This document shows positions 1 to 8,602 of a stretch of DNA of 64,000 nt, piece by piece. The stretch is taken from the NCBI RefSeq assembly GCF_015350905.1, contig NZ_JADKRZ010000007.1, positions 124,001-188,000 of the forward strand, in the 5' to 3' direction. The notes beneath the pieces are model-generated. The model saw only the letters and a program-made list of their open reading frames with translations, was not told the DNA's origin and ran no database searches. Source of the DNA: Curtobacterium sp. VKM Ac-2865 (GTDB lineage: Bacteria; Actinomycetota; Actinomycetes; Actinomycetales; Microbacteriaceae). Within the stretch, counting starts at the first letter, position 1. Every line of letters begins with the position of its first letter. Position numbers and translations under genes: made by a program.

Positions 1-610
1 CGCGCGTGGTCGAGAAGGGCACGTAGATCTCGGACGGACGGCCCTGCACGTGCGCGGCCGCGAGCTGCGACACGAGCCCCTGCGGCTTGTCGAGGTTCGC
101 GCCGGGACCGTAGAGGTTCGCGATCCGCCCGACGAGCAGTCGCGTGCCGGTCGCCGTCGCCCATCCGGCGAACCGGGCCTCGGCCGCGAGTCGCGTGTGA
201 CCGTACGGCGCGAGCGGGCGCGGTTCGGTGGTCTCGTCGAACGGCACGCCCTGCGATCCGGCGTAGGCGGCGCCGGCCGACGAGGAGAAGAAGGCGGTCC
301 CGGGCGCACCGGGTGAGTCCGGCGCCGTCGCCTCGGGGTCGAGGACGCGGTCGAGCAGCGCGCCCTCTGCCGCGAAGGCCTCGTCGCCGGTCGACACGAT
401 GCCGGTCCCCGCGCACCAGACGAGCCGCCAGGGGGCGTCCCCGGAGCGCAGGGTGCGGACGGCGTCCACCAGGACCTCGGCGGCGGCGTCGGAGTCGGAC
501 CAGGGGACGCGTGGGACGACGACGCGGTCACCGGCGCGCTCGAGCGCTCCGACGACCGCGGCACCGAGGAACCCGCCGCCACCGACGACGAGTGCCGTGC
601 TCCGGGTCAC
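1..610 (-). CDS. NAD-dependent epimerase/dehydratase (extended SDR), C-terminus cut by window edge
   Basis: This is a Rossmann-fold sugar-nucleotide epimerase or dehydratase. The first 203 residues are visible. A glycine-rich nucleotide-binding motif (GGGGFLG, residues 10-16) follows the start, an FFSSSAGAAYAG segment sits near 108-118, and the active-site tyrosine lies in PYGHTR (Tyr136). The usual YxxxK catalytic lysine is Arg140 here, which is unusual. NLYGP near 170 is typical of extended SDRs. The GTG start at 608-610 overlaps the rmlD stop by four bases (GTGA), so it is probably translated by coupling as the last visible gene of the rml operon. The substrate is unknown; a nucleotide sugar used by the neighbouring GTs is the natural guess. 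Confidence 0.8.
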   Translation of the reverse strand, partial: MTRSTALVVGGGGFLGAAVVGALERAGDRVVVPRVPWSDSDAAAEVLVDAVRTLRSGDAPWRLVWCAGTGIVSTGDEAFAAEGALLDRVLDPEATAPDSPGAPGTAFFSSSAGAAYAGSQGVPFDETTEPRPLAPYGHTRLAAEARFAGWATATGTRLLVGRIANLYGPGANLDKPQGLVSQLAAAHVQGRPSEIYVPFSTTR

Positions 611-1458
611 GCGGTGAGCACGCCGGCCGCGACGGCTGCGTGCAGGGCCTCGCGCCAGTCACGCATCGGCGGGATGCCTGCGCGCTGCCAGCCGTCGTGT
701 CCGAGCACGCTGTACGCCGGACGCGGAGCGGGGCGGACGAAGGCGGCGCTGTCGGTGGGCAGCACGCGCTCCGGGTCCAGCCCGACCTCGGTGAAGATGG
801 CCTTCGTGAAGTCCAGCCAGGACCCCTGACCCGCGTTCGTCCCGTGGTAGATGCCGGCGGGTGCGTCGGCGTCGAGCATCGCGACGATCTGGCGCGCCAG
901 GTCACCGGTCCACGTCGGCTGTCCGACCTGGTCGGTCACCACGCGCACGGTCTCGTGCGAGCCGGCGAGCCGGATCATCGTCTTCGCGAAGTTCGGGCCG
1001 CCGGCGCCGTAGAGCCATGCCGCACGGACGATCCAGGACTGCTCCGGTGCGATGCGCCGGACAGCAGCTTCGCCGGCGGCCTTCGTGCGGCCGTAGGCAC
1101 CGATCGGGTCGGTGGGCTCGTCCTCGGCGTACGGCGCGGTGCCGTTGCCGTCGAAGACGTAGTCCGTCGACACGTGGACGAGCTTCGCACCGGCGGCGAC
1201 CGCGGCCGTCGCCAGGACCTCGGGGCCGCGGGCGTTCACCGCGTGGGCGTCGTCCTCGTGGGACTCGGCGTCGTCGACCTTCGTGTAGGCGGCGGCGTTG
1301 ACGACGACGTCGTGCCCGGCGACCGCCGCGGAGACGGCAGCCGGGTCGGTGATGTCGAGGTCGGCGCGGGACAGCGCGGTGACGTCACGTCCGGCGAGGG
1401 CCTGCTGGAGGTCCTGGCCGAGCATGCCGGCCGCGCCGGTGATGAGGTAGCGGGTCAT
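607..1458 (-). CDS. rmlD: dTDP-4-dehydrorhamnose reductase RmlD
   Basis: It catalyses the last step of dTDP-L-rhamnose synthesis, NAD(P)H-dependent reduction of dTDP-4-dehydro-L-rhamnose, in the cytoplasm. The 283-residue product has the family's normal length. It opens with MTRYLITGAAGMLGQDL (GxxGxxG), has VNAAAYTKVDDAE near 75-87, HVSTDYVFDG near 118 and the catalytic YGRTK tetrad segment near 142-146. The ATG start lies 22 bases after the rmlB stop, with GGAAG as a likely ribosome site. It is fifth in a six-gene minus-strand operon and overlaps the following epimerase by 4 bases. Confidence 0.96.
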   Translation of the reverse strand: MTRYLITGAAGMLGQDLQQALAGRDVTALSRADLDITDPAAVSAAVAGHDVVVNAAAYTKVDDAESHEDDAHAVNARGPEVLATAAVAAGAKLVHVSTDYVFDGNGTAPYAEDEPTDPIGAYGRTKAAGEAAVRRIAPEQSWIVRAAWLYGAGGPNFAKTMIRLAGSHETVRVVTDQVGQPTWTGDLARQIVAMLDADAPAGIYHGTNAGQGSWLDFTKAIFTEVGLDPERVLPTDSAAFVRPAPRPAYSVLGHDGWQRAGIPPMRDWREALHAAVAAGVLTA

Positions 1459-1480
1459 GGTCGGCTTCCGTCGTCCGGGC

Positions 1481-2467
1481 TCAGGCCAGGGCCGCGCGGT
1501 CCTTGAGCGGCTCCCACCAGGCGCGGTTGTCGCGGTACCACTGGACGACGTCGGCGAGCCCCTGCTCGAAGGGGACCTGCGGCTCGTACCCGAGCTCGGC
1601 CTGGATCTTCGAGATGTCCACCGAGTAGCGGAGGTCGTGGCCGAGGCGGTCGGCGACGCGGTCGACGTAGGACCAGTCCTTGCCGGCGGCCTCGAGGAGC
1701 ATCTCGGTGAGCTCCTTGTTGGTGAGCTCGGTGCCGCCGCCGATGTTGTAGATCTCGCCGGCGCGACCGCGGGTCAGCACCATGGCGATGCCACGGGTGT
1801 GGTCGTCGACGTGCAGCCAGTCGCGGATGTTGTTGCCCTCGCCGTACAGCGGGACGTGGCGGTCGTCGATGAGGTTCGTGACGAACAGCGGGATGACCTT
1901 CTCGGGGAAGTGGTACGGCCCGTAGTTGTTCGAGCAGCGCGTGATCGAGACGTTCAGCCCGTGGGTGCGGTGGTAGCTGCGAGCGAGGAGGTCGCTGCCG
2001 GCCTTCGACGCCGAGTACGGGGAGTTCGGCTCGAGGGGGCGGTCCTCGGCCCAGGAGCCTTCGCTGATCGAGCCGTAGACCTCGTCCGTGGAGACGTGCA
2101 CGAAGCGCTCGGTGCCGTGACGGAGAGCGGCGTCGAGCAGGCGCTGGGTGCCGACGACGTTGGTCTCGACGAAGATGCCGGAGTCACGGACGGAGCGGTC
2201 GACGTGGGACTCGGCGGCGAAGTGCACGATGGCGTCGACACCGGGGATCACCTCGTCGAGCTTGGCGGCGTCGGTGATGTCGCCCTGCACGAAGGAGTAG
2301 CGGGGGGAGTCCGCGACCGGTGCGAGGTTCTCGAGGTTGCCCGAGTACGTCAGGGCGTCGTAGACGACGACGTCGGCGCCTTCGAGGCCGGGGTAGGCGT
2401 CCTGCAGCGTACGGCGGACGAAGTTCGAGCCGATGAAGCCGGCTCCTCCGGTGACGAGGATCTTCAC
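1481..2467 (-). CDS. rmlB: dTDP-glucose 4,6-dehydratase RmlB
   Basis: It is the second enzyme of the dTDP-L-rhamnose pathway, converting dTDP-glucose to dTDP-4-dehydro-6-deoxyglucose with bound NAD. The 328-residue protein starts VKILVTGGAGFIGSNF (NAD-binding GxxGxxG), has HFAAESHVDRS near 80-90, HVSTDEVYGS near 120-130 and the catalytic YSASK near 150. SNNYGPYHFPEK further on is diagnostic of RmlB. I chose the GTG at 2465-2467, preceded by AAGGAAC, because it fits the family N-terminus and overlaps the upstream stop as GTGA. It lies between a DUF2142 membrane protein and rmlD. Confidence 0.96.
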   Translation of the reverse strand: MKILVTGGAGFIGSNFVRRTLQDAYPGLEGADVVVYDALTYSGNLENLAPVADSPRYSFVQGDITDAAKLDEVIPGVDAIVHFAAESHVDRSVRDSGIFVETNVVGTQRLLDAALRHGTERFVHVSTDEVYGSISEGSWAEDRPLEPNSPYSASKAGSDLLARSYHRTHGLNVSITRCSNNYGPYHFPEKVIPLFVTNLIDDRHVPLYGEGNNIRDWLHVDDHTRGIAMVLTRGRAGEIYNIGGGTELTNKELTEMLLEAAGKDWSYVDRVADRLGHDLRYSVDISKIQAELGYEPQVPFEQGLADVVQWYRDNRAWWEPLKDRAALA

Positions 2468-4089
2468 GCGTTGTTCCTTTGTGTCGGTTCGACGGTCGGC
2501 CGAGAGTCTAGCGGGGGATCTGACGGCGCCTCGGGACCCCGGTCGGCCCGTCCGAGGAGGACCCACCCGGCGACGAGCGCGGTGCCACCGACGACGACGA
2601 GGGCCACGAGGACCACGGCGAGGGGCTTCAGCCCGTACGGGGTGGTCGTCGCGAGGAGGTTCACGCCGACCGACGTCACCGTGAACTGGAGCGACTGGTA
2701 CGCGCCGCCGTACACGAGCGCGAGCCCGGCGAGGGCGACCAGCGGGCCGACCACCAGGAGCGCCCGGCCGAGCCGACGACGGATCCGGTCGTCCACCACC
2801 AGGCCGCGCCACGCGACCGCCTGGAGCACCAGGAGCGCTGCCACCGCGGGGAAGAGGAAGCGGCCCTGGTTCACGGTCACGCCGGTGTGCCCGACGTAGG
2901 TCGCGTAGTCGCGGACGAGCACGACGACCAGCGCGGTGACCGGGAAGACCGCGGCGACGAGCATCGTGCGGCGGTCGGCGGTCCGTCGGGTCGCGGCCCA
3001 GACGAGGGCGACCAGGGCGACGACGGTGAAGGTGTCGACGATCACCGGCGACAGCGGCCACTCGTACCGGCCGAGTCGACCCCAGAAGGACTCGGAGAGC
3101 CCGTTCCAGAACGCGCCGGCGAACTGCGTCGGCGCCGGGCCCTCGTCCTGCGGCCACGCGGTGGTGGTCGCGGGGAACGCGTCCGGCTGGACGGTGCCGG
3201 TGGTGACGAGCTGCCGGACCCACCACCACCCGGTCGTGACCGCGGGCACCACGAGGACGACGAGGACGCGCAGCAGCCGGGAGCCCACGTGGGCCGACCG
3301 TCGGGTGACCGGGTGCTCGTCGGCGGCCGACGGCCCGTCCGGGCGTGCGCAGAGGACGGCGGCGACGGCGAAGGGCACCGCGATGAAGCCGCCCGCCATG
3401 ACGGCCGTGCCGAGCGCGAGTGCGCCCCCGAGCGCGAGCGCCGTCCACCACGAGCGGTCACCGGTCAGGACCCGGGCGCCGAGCCAGGTGGTGAGCGCTC
3501 CGGCGGCGATCACCGGGACCCACACCGACACCGAGGCGCCGAGCTGGGCCAGCTGCGGCACCAGGAGGAGCGCGCCGGCGGCAGCGACCGCGAGCCGCGG
3601 CGACCGGGTGACCCGGCGGACGGCAGCCCACACGAGCGGGGGTACCGCGGTCATCACGACGACGTCGGCGATCCGCATGCCGAGGACGACGACGTCCCAC
3701 CGGCGCGTGGTGAAGTCGAGCGCGCGCGCGACGACCGCCTGCACGAGGAAGTACGTCGGCGGGTGCTGCGACATCGGGTTGACGAGCGGGTTCTCCGCGT
3801 GGTCGCCGATGAGCGCGCCGAACGCGGGCCGGTCGGCGGCGAGCGGGGGGAGTGCGGGCACGTTCTGCGAGAGCAGGCCCTGGAGGTAGTGCATGTCCCC
3901 GGCGGCCGGCCAGGACTGCCCGAGGGCGAGGTGCATCGAGGCGTCGATGCCCGCGAGCTCGTCCGGTCCGTGCAGCGGCGGCGTGACGAGGGCCCAGGTG
4001 AGCAGGAGCAGTGCGAAGGCGGCGGTGAGGCCGAGCACGCTGACGAGTTCGGTGCGTCCGACCCGGGGCCGCGTGGCGGTGGTGGTCAT
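2464..4089 (-). CDS. DUF2142-type polytopic membrane protein, copy 2
   Basis: This 541-residue integral membrane protein has about 11-13 hydrophobic segments. The first extracytoplasmic loop after TM1 contains TPPLHGPDELAGIDASMH and later MSQHPPTYF. A short acidic PxxPDE-like motif and a QHPP motif are typical of DUF2142 proteins and of GT-C glycosyltransferases generally, where the acidic residues bind the lipid-phosphate-sugar donor. It is a clear paralogue of its upstream neighbour, sharing PDExxxxDxxxHxAxGxxWPxxGD. ATG 4087-4089 overlaps the preceding stop (ATGA), and its own stop overlaps rmlB. A role in transferring a sugar from a polyprenyl carrier to the exported glycan is inference. 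Confidence 0.85.
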   Translation of the reverse strand: MTTTATRPRVGRTELVSVLGLTAAFALLLLTWALVTPPLHGPDELAGIDASMHLALGQSWPAAGDMHYLQGLLSQNVPALPPLAADRPAFGALIGDHAENPLVNPMSQHPPTYFLVQAVVARALDFTTRRWDVVVLGMRIADVVVMTAVPPLVWAAVRRVTRSPRLAVAAAGALLLVPQLAQLGASVSVWVPVIAAGALTTWLGARVLTGDRSWWTALALGGALALGTAVMAGGFIAVPFAVAAVLCARPDGPSAADEHPVTRRSAHVGSRLLRVLVVLVVPAVTTGWWWVRQLVTTGTVQPDAFPATTTAWPQDEGPAPTQFAGAFWNGLSESFWGRLGRYEWPLSPVIVDTFTVVALVALVWAATRRTADRRTMLVAAVFPVTALVVVLVRDYATYVGHTGVTVNQGRFLFPAVAALLVLQAVAWRGLVVDDRIRRRLGRALLVVGPLVALAGLALVYGGAYQSLQFTVTSVGVNLLATTTPYGLKPLAVVLVALVVVGGTALVAGWVLLGRADRGPEAPSDPPLDSRPTVEPTQRNNA

Positions 4090-5726
4090 CGGGCCGTCGC
4101 TCCTGTCTCCTGCGGTCCCGGTCCCGGTCCCGGTCCCGGTCCCGGTTCCGGTCCCGGTTCTGGTTCGACGGCGACGGCCGACGACGGACGTCCGGCTCGT
4201 GTGGCTCCGACGACCGCCACCGTCAGGACGACGAGGGCGGCACACCAGAGCGCCACGCACACCGACGCCGGCACCGGGCTCGACGCCGCGAGCACGTCGA
4301 GGCCGCTCGGCGTGACGCGGACGCGGCCGTGCTCCGCGAACGACGCGTACAGGAACAGCGGACCGTACAGCGCGACGGCGGCGGCGGCGGCGCTCGTCAC
4401 GACGGCGAACGTCCGGTGTCCGCGCTCGGTCAGGACCGCTCGGCGCCAGGCGACGCCGCTCAGGGCGATGAACGCGAGCAACGCCGGGAAGTAGTAGCGC
4501 CCCTGCGTGCCGCCGATGAAGGTCGTCGACAGGTAGCTGGACCACGTGGTCCAGCTCTGCAGCAGGAAGACCGTGAGCGGCAGGAGCGCCAGGGTCAGCG
4601 CAGGGGCGAGCCCGCGCCCGCGACGGAACGCCCAGACGAGCACCGCGCCGAGGGCCAGCACCGTCAGGGTCTCGTAGAGCACGGGCGGCAGCGCCCACTG
4701 GGCCTTGCCACCGAAGCTGCCCCAGAACGTGCGGGCGATCGTGGTCCAGGACACGTCGGCGAACGCGATCGGGTCCGGGCCGGTGTCGGCAGGGAACGGC
4801 TCGGGCGGACGGATCGCCGAGAACCCGTCCGGCTGCACCTGTCGGTAGACGACGAGGTTGTGCGCCCACCACCACGCACCGACCACGGCGGCGAGGGCGA
4901 GCACCCAGACCGCGCGGAGGAGCCGGCCCAGGAGCGCACGTCCGCCGCTGCCCACCAGGACGGCGATGCCGACGAACGGGATGAGCGGCAGCGCCGTGCC
5001 CTTCCAGAGCAGCGCGACCCCGAGTGCCACCGCGAGCGCGACGGCCGTCCTGACCCGGTCGTCGCCGGTCATCACCCGGGAGGCGAGCCAGACCGTGACC
5101 GCGGAGAACAGCATGACCGGACCGTCGTTCGACACCGAGGCGCCGATCGACGCCAGCTCTGGGACCGCCAGCACGGCCAGGGAACCGACGAGGGCTGCGC
5201 GCGGCGACCGGGTGACCCGTCGCACCGTCGCCCACGCGAGTGCCGGCAGCGGCAGGACGAACAGGGCGCCGAGGAGCCGCACGGCGAGCACCGCGGCGCT
5301 CGGGGTGAGCTGCTCGAAGTGCACCAGGTGGAGCACGCCGGCGGCGACGGCGTAGTACGTCGGCGGGTGCTGCGTCATCTGGTCGACGGTGTCGCCCTCG
5401 GCCGCCCCGGTCGACCGGAGCAGGTCGCCCATGGTCGTGGACGGACCGGCACTGGAGACCTGCTCCACGGCCTCGAGGACGTAGAGGTCGCCCGGCGCCG
5501 GCCAGCCGTCGCCGATCGCCACGTGCACGGCGGCGTCGAAGTGTGCCCGTTCGTCCGGTGCCTGGAAGGTCGGGACGAGCGCTGCCCAGAGGAGCAGGAG
5601 GAGCCCGAAGCCCGCCGTGACGAGCGCGACGAGGAGGCGTTCCGAGCGACGGACCCGGACGTGGGCTGACGCCCGGACCACGGCGCCGGTCGTGCTGCCG
5701 ACCGGCACCGCGGTCTCAGTCGCCAT
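4086..5726 (-). CDS. DUF2142-type polytopic membrane protein, copy 1, with PG-repeat tail
   Basis: This 546-residue membrane protein has the same layout as copy 2. TM1 is at about residues 30-50, then a loop with FQAPDERAHFDAAVH, then MTQHPPTYYAV, then multiple transmembrane helices with DxxSxDGP-type loops. The family is DUF2142 (GT-C-like fold). Its C-terminus is a low-complexity tail of alternating Pro-Gly with Glu (about residues 515-540), encoded by a six-base DNA repeat. The ATG at 5724-5726 overlaps the end of the GT2 gene by 11 bases. That GT2 is the kind of enzyme that loads a sugar on a polyprenyl phosphate, so the pair may supply and use a lipid-linked donor; this is inference. Confidence 0.85.
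   Translation of the reverse strand: MATETAVPVGSTTGAVVRASAHVRVRRSERLLVALVTAGFGLLLLLWAALVPTFQAPDERAHFDAAVHVAIGDGWPAPGDLYVLEAVEQVSSAGPSTTMGDLLRSTGAAEGDTVDQMTQHPPTYYAVAAGVLHLVHFEQLTPSAAVLAVRLLGALFVLPLPALAWATVRRVTRSPRAALVGSLAVLAVPELASIGASVSNDGPVMLFSAVTVWLASRVMTGDDRVRTAVALAVALGVALLWKGTALPLIPFVGIAVLVGSGGRALLGRLLRAVWVLALAAVVGAWWWAHNLVVYRQVQPDGFSAIRPPEPFPADTGPDPIAFADVSWTTIARTFWGSFGGKAQWALPPVLYETLTVLALGAVLVWAFRRGRGLAPALTLALLPLTVFLLQSWTTWSSYLSTTFIGGTQGRYYFPALLAFIALSGVAWRRAVLTERGHRTFAVVTSAAAAAVALYGPLFLYASFAEHGRVRVTPSGLDVLAASSPVPASVCVALWCAALVVLTVAVVGATRAGRPSSAVAVEPEPGPEPGPGPGPGPGPQETGATAR
4114..4161. repeat. Hexanucleotide repeat (GGTCCC)n encoding a Pro-Gly tail
   Basis: Five perfect GGTCCC units (4114-4143) are followed by GGTTCC, GGTCCC and GGTTCT. 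Read on the minus strand they encode the alternating Gly-Pro tail of DUF2142 copy 1. Unit changes keep the reading frame, so length variation would alter only the tail length. Confidence 0.9.
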
Positions 5727-6657
5727 ACCGCTGGAGCTTCTGCAGGTCGAGCTGTTCCTCGGCCAGGGTGCGGTTGAGCCGCGTCAGGTCGGCCACGACG
5801 CCGATCGTGATGGACAACAGCGCGCTGATCATCAGGACCATGCCGAGGATGAGCGACTGCAGGTGGTTCCCGCCGCTGTCGGTCCAGAGCAGCACCAGGT
5901 AGCGGACGAACGGGATCAGCCCCGCGATGCCGAAGATCGCGCTCACCCAGGCGAACAGCGCCATCGGCCGGTACATCAGGTAGACGCGGGCGATCGCCGA
6001 GCCGGACTGGAACATGTGCTGCCAGATGTTCTTGAACAGCCGGGACTCGCGGGTCTTCGCGTTCGTGGTGATCGGGATGCTCGCGATCGCCAGGCGCTTG
6101 TAGCCGGCCTGCACGATCGTCTCCATGCAGTAGCTGAAGCGCGTCACGATGTTGAGCCGGATGAGCGAGTACTTCGAGTACGCGCGGAACCCGCTGGCCG
6201 CGTCCGGCAGGTCGAGGCCGGCGGCACGGCTGGCCACGAAGGACCCGAAGCGCTGCATGAGCTTCTTGAAGCCGGAGAAGTGCTCGATCGTGCGCGTCTG
6301 CCGGTCGCCGATGACGATCTCGGCCTCGTTGCGGAGGATCGGCTGGACGAGGTCCGCGATCTGCGCCTGCGGGTACTGGTTGTCGCCGTCGGTGTTGACG
6401 ACGATGTCCGCACCGTGCAGCAGCGCGTAGTCCACGCCGTCGCGGAACGACCTGGCGAGGCCCATGTTCGTGGTGTGCCTGACGAAGTGCCGGACGCCGT
6501 GGGCCTTCGCGACCTCCACCGTCCCGTCGGTGGACCCGTCGTCGATGATGAGGATCTCGATCTCGTCGACCCCGGGGATCGACGTCGGGATCGTCTCGAG
6601 GACGGACGGCAGCGTCTCCGCTTCGTTGAGGCAGGGGATCTGGACGAACAGTTTCAC
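5716..6657 (-). CDS. Polyprenyl-phosphate glycosyltransferase (GT2, DPM1/GtrB-like)
   Basis: A GT2 family enzyme of 313 residues. It has IPCLNEAETLP at the start, LIIDDGSTDGT near 36-46, the nucleotide-sugar/metal motif NTDGDNQY near 88-95 (DxD), and two C-terminal transmembrane helices (about 235-260 and 270-290). That layout is typical of GtrB/DPM1-type enzymes which transfer a sugar from a nucleotide donor to undecaprenyl or decaprenyl phosphate on the cytoplasmic face. I chose the GTG at 6655-6657 because it begins the conserved KLFVQIPCLNE strand. It is the first gene of the minus-strand rml operon, divergent from the GT at 6789. Confidence 0.88.
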   Translation of the reverse strand: MKLFVQIPCLNEAETLPSVLETIPTSIPGVDEIEILIIDDGSTDGTVEVAKAHGVRHFVRHTTNMGLARSFRDGVDYALLHGADIVVNTDGDNQYPQAQIADLVQPILRNEAEIVIGDRQTRTIEHFSGFKKLMQRFGSFVASRAAGLDLPDAASGFRAYSKYSLIRLNIVTRFSYCMETIVQAGYKRLAIASIPITTNAKTRESRLFKNIWQHMFQSGSAIARVYLMYRPMALFAWVSAIFGIAGLIPFVRYLVLLWTDSGGNHLQSLILGMVLMISALLSITIGVVADLTRLNRTLAEEQLDLQKLQRYGD

Positions 6658-6788
6658 GAGGTGGTGGGTTCCCTGGGTTGGTCGGCCGGCGAGTTCCGGC
6701 CCGGGGGACGCGGCGACCCGACGCTGTGACGGGCACACGGACGTCCCAGTGTATGCAGAGCGCTCGTCGTCCGTGCCACGATGAGGCC

Positions 6789-7925
6789 ATGGCTCCCCTC
6801 CGGTCGACCGTCGCCCGCCTGCTCGGCCGCAGCACCCAGCGGGCACAGCCGCAGCCCGGACCGTCGGCGCCACCCCGGCCTGGCGTCACACCACCGCTCG
6901 TCGGGTTCATCGTGCACGGTGCGGGTGGCGTGCACCCCGCGTCGGCGCACATCCGCGTCACCGGTCGGATGTCGGCGCTCGCCGCGTCCGGTGCGGCACG
7001 CGTCGCGCAGGTCGAGCCGGTGCGCTGGGCGGACGGGTCGGACACGGCGCACCTCGACGCGATCCTGGTGCAGCGCGACGCGTTCCCGCTCGCCGCGCTC
7101 GACGGCGCGTTCGCCCGCGCCGCCGCCGAGGGCACCCGCATCGTCGCGGAGGTGGACGACGACTTCTTCACCACCGAGGCCCGCGAACGCCTGGCACGGG
7201 CCGAGTACGACCCCGACCGCCTGGCCGCCGTCGACCGGCTCGTCCGGGGAGCCGACGCCGTCGTGGTCTCGACCGAGCCGCTCCGTGCCGTCCTCGCCGC
7301 GGAGGGCATCGACGCCGTCGTCGTGCCGAACGGCGTGCAGCCCGGGCTGTGGGCACACGACCCGGTGACCCCGACCACGGACGGCCCCCGGCGGGTCCTG
7401 TACATGGGGAGCGCGACGCACGGGGGCGACCTCGACCTGCTCCGCGACGTGTTCGACGGGTTCGTCGACGACGACGGCCGACCCGTCCGGCTCGAGGTCG
7501 TCGGGGTGACGCACGACGACGACGCCTGGTACGACCGCCTCGCCCTGCCGGAGGGCACGACGCACTACCCCGAGTTCGTGGCCTTCCTCCGCGAGCACGC
7601 GGACCGCTGGTCGGCCGGCGTGGCACCGCTGACGGACGACCGGTTCAACGACGCCAAGAGCGACCTGAAGTTCCTGGAGTACTCGATGCTCGGGCTGCCC
7701 TTCGTCGGGTCCGACCGGCCCTCGTACGCCGGGGTCGACGCGCACGGCGGTCTCCTCGCCGCGGACGGTGTCCTGCCCTGGCGCTCGGCGTTGCGCACCG
7801 CCTTCCACCACCCCGAGGAGCGCGTCCGCACCGCCCAGGCCTACGTCCGGGCGGAGCGGGTCGTCGCCGAGGGCCGCGACGAACCCGGCGAACGAGCATG
7901 GCGGAGCGCGCTCGGGCTGTCCTGA
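6789..7925 (+). CDS. GT-B-fold glycosyltransferase (GT4-like)
   Basis: A 378-residue protein with a GT-B layout. The N-terminal Rossmann half contains [15 protein letters not shown] and EVDDDFF (about 120-126). A hinge with [11 protein letters not shown] follows, then the donor-binding half with [18 protein letters not shown] near 200 and [15 protein letters not shown] near 295-310. The last segment corresponds to the EX7E-like region of GT4 enzymes. ATG 6789 is used because upstream in-frame sequence lacks family character. It is divergent from the GT2 gene at 6657 and just upstream of rmlC, so it probably adds one residue of the rhamnose-containing glycan. Acceptor and donor cannot be read from sequence. 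Confidence 0.8.
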   Translation: MAPLRSTVARLLGRSTQRAQPQPGPSAPPRPGVTPPLVGFIVHGAGGVHPASAHIRVTGRMSALAASGAARVAQVEPVRWADGSDTAHLDAILVQRDAFPLAALDGAFARAAAEGTRIVAEVDDDFFTTEARERLARAEYDPDRLAAVDRLVRGADAVVVSTEPLRAVLAAEGIDAVVVPNGVQPGLWAHDPVTPTTDGPRRVLYMGSATHGGDLDLLRDVFDGFVDDDGRPVRLEVVGVTHDDDAWYDRLALPEGTTHYPEFVAFLREHADRWSAGVAPLTDDRFNDAKSDLKFLEYSMLGLPFVGSDRPSYAGVDAHGGLLAADGVLPWRSALRTAFHHPEERVRTAQAYVRAERVVAEGRDEPGERAWRSALGLS

Positions 7926-7944
7926 CACCCCCGGCCGGGCGACC

Positions 7945-7972
7945 TCGACACGACCGGGCGGCTTGCTAGGCT
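7945..7972 (+). promoter_or_regulatory. Probable rmlC promoter, leaderless type
   Basis: TCGACA (7945-7950) and TAGGCT (7967-7972) are separated by 16 bases. The -10 box ends only six bases before the GTG of rmlC, so the transcript would begin at or next to the start codon. No Shine-Dalgarno sequence precedes this GTG. Confidence 0.6.
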
Positions 7973-7978
7973 GCTGCG

Positions 7979-8602
7979 GTGCAGATCCGCGAACTGAAGA
8001 TCCAAGGCGCGTGGGAGTTCACCCCCGTCCAGCACGGCGACGCACGGGGAGCCTTCCTCGAGGCCTACCGTGCCGACGTGCTCGAGGAGACCGTCGGTCA
8101 CCCGCTCGACCTCCGCCAGGTGAACATGTCGATCTCGGCGCGCGGTGTCGCGCGGGGGATCCACTACGCGCTCGTGGCCCCGAGCCAGGCGAAGTACGTC
8201 ACCGCGGTGCGCGGAGCGTTCATCGACTACATCATCGACATCCGCGTCGGGTCGCCGACGTTCGGGCAGTGGGACTCGGTGCGCATCGACGACGTCGACC
8301 GTCGCGCCGTCTACCTGTCCGAAGGCCTCGGCCACGCGATCGTCGCGCTCGAGGACGCCTCGACGGTGAACTACCTCGTCAGCGCCCACTACGACCCCGA
8401 GCGCGAGAAGGGGATCAGCATCCTCGACCCGACCGTCGGTCTGACGCTGCCCGACGGCATCGGCGAGCCCGTGCTGAGCGAGAAGGACACCAGCGCCCCG
8501 ACGCTCGAGCAGGCCGCCGAGCTCGGACTGCTCCCGACGTACGACGAGTGCGTCGCATACACCGAGTCCCTCCGGACCACGACGAAGCAAGGACGCATCT
8601 GA
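7979..8602 (+). CDS. rmlC: dTDP-4-dehydrorhamnose 3,5-epimerase RmlC
   Basis: It epimerises dTDP-4-dehydro-6-deoxyglucose at C3 and C5 to the L-rhamno form. The 207-residue cupin has [10 protein letters not shown] with the catalytic His62, [25 protein letters not shown] near 74-98, and tyrosines 132 and 138 in the expected active-site stretch. The GTG at 7979 is directly preceded by a -10-like box rather than a ribosome site. Its stop overlaps the rmlA start by one base (TGATG), so the two are co-transcribed and coupled. Confidence 0.95.
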   Translation: MQIRELKIQGAWEFTPVQHGDARGAFLEAYRADVLEETVGHPLDLRQVNMSISARGVARGIHYALVAPSQAKYVTAVRGAFIDYIIDIRVGSPTFGQWDSVRIDDVDRRAVYLSEGLGHAIVALEDASTVNYLVSAHYDPEREKGISILDPTVGLTLPDGIGEPVLSEKDTSAPTLEQAAELGLLPTYDECVAYTESLRTTTKQGRI

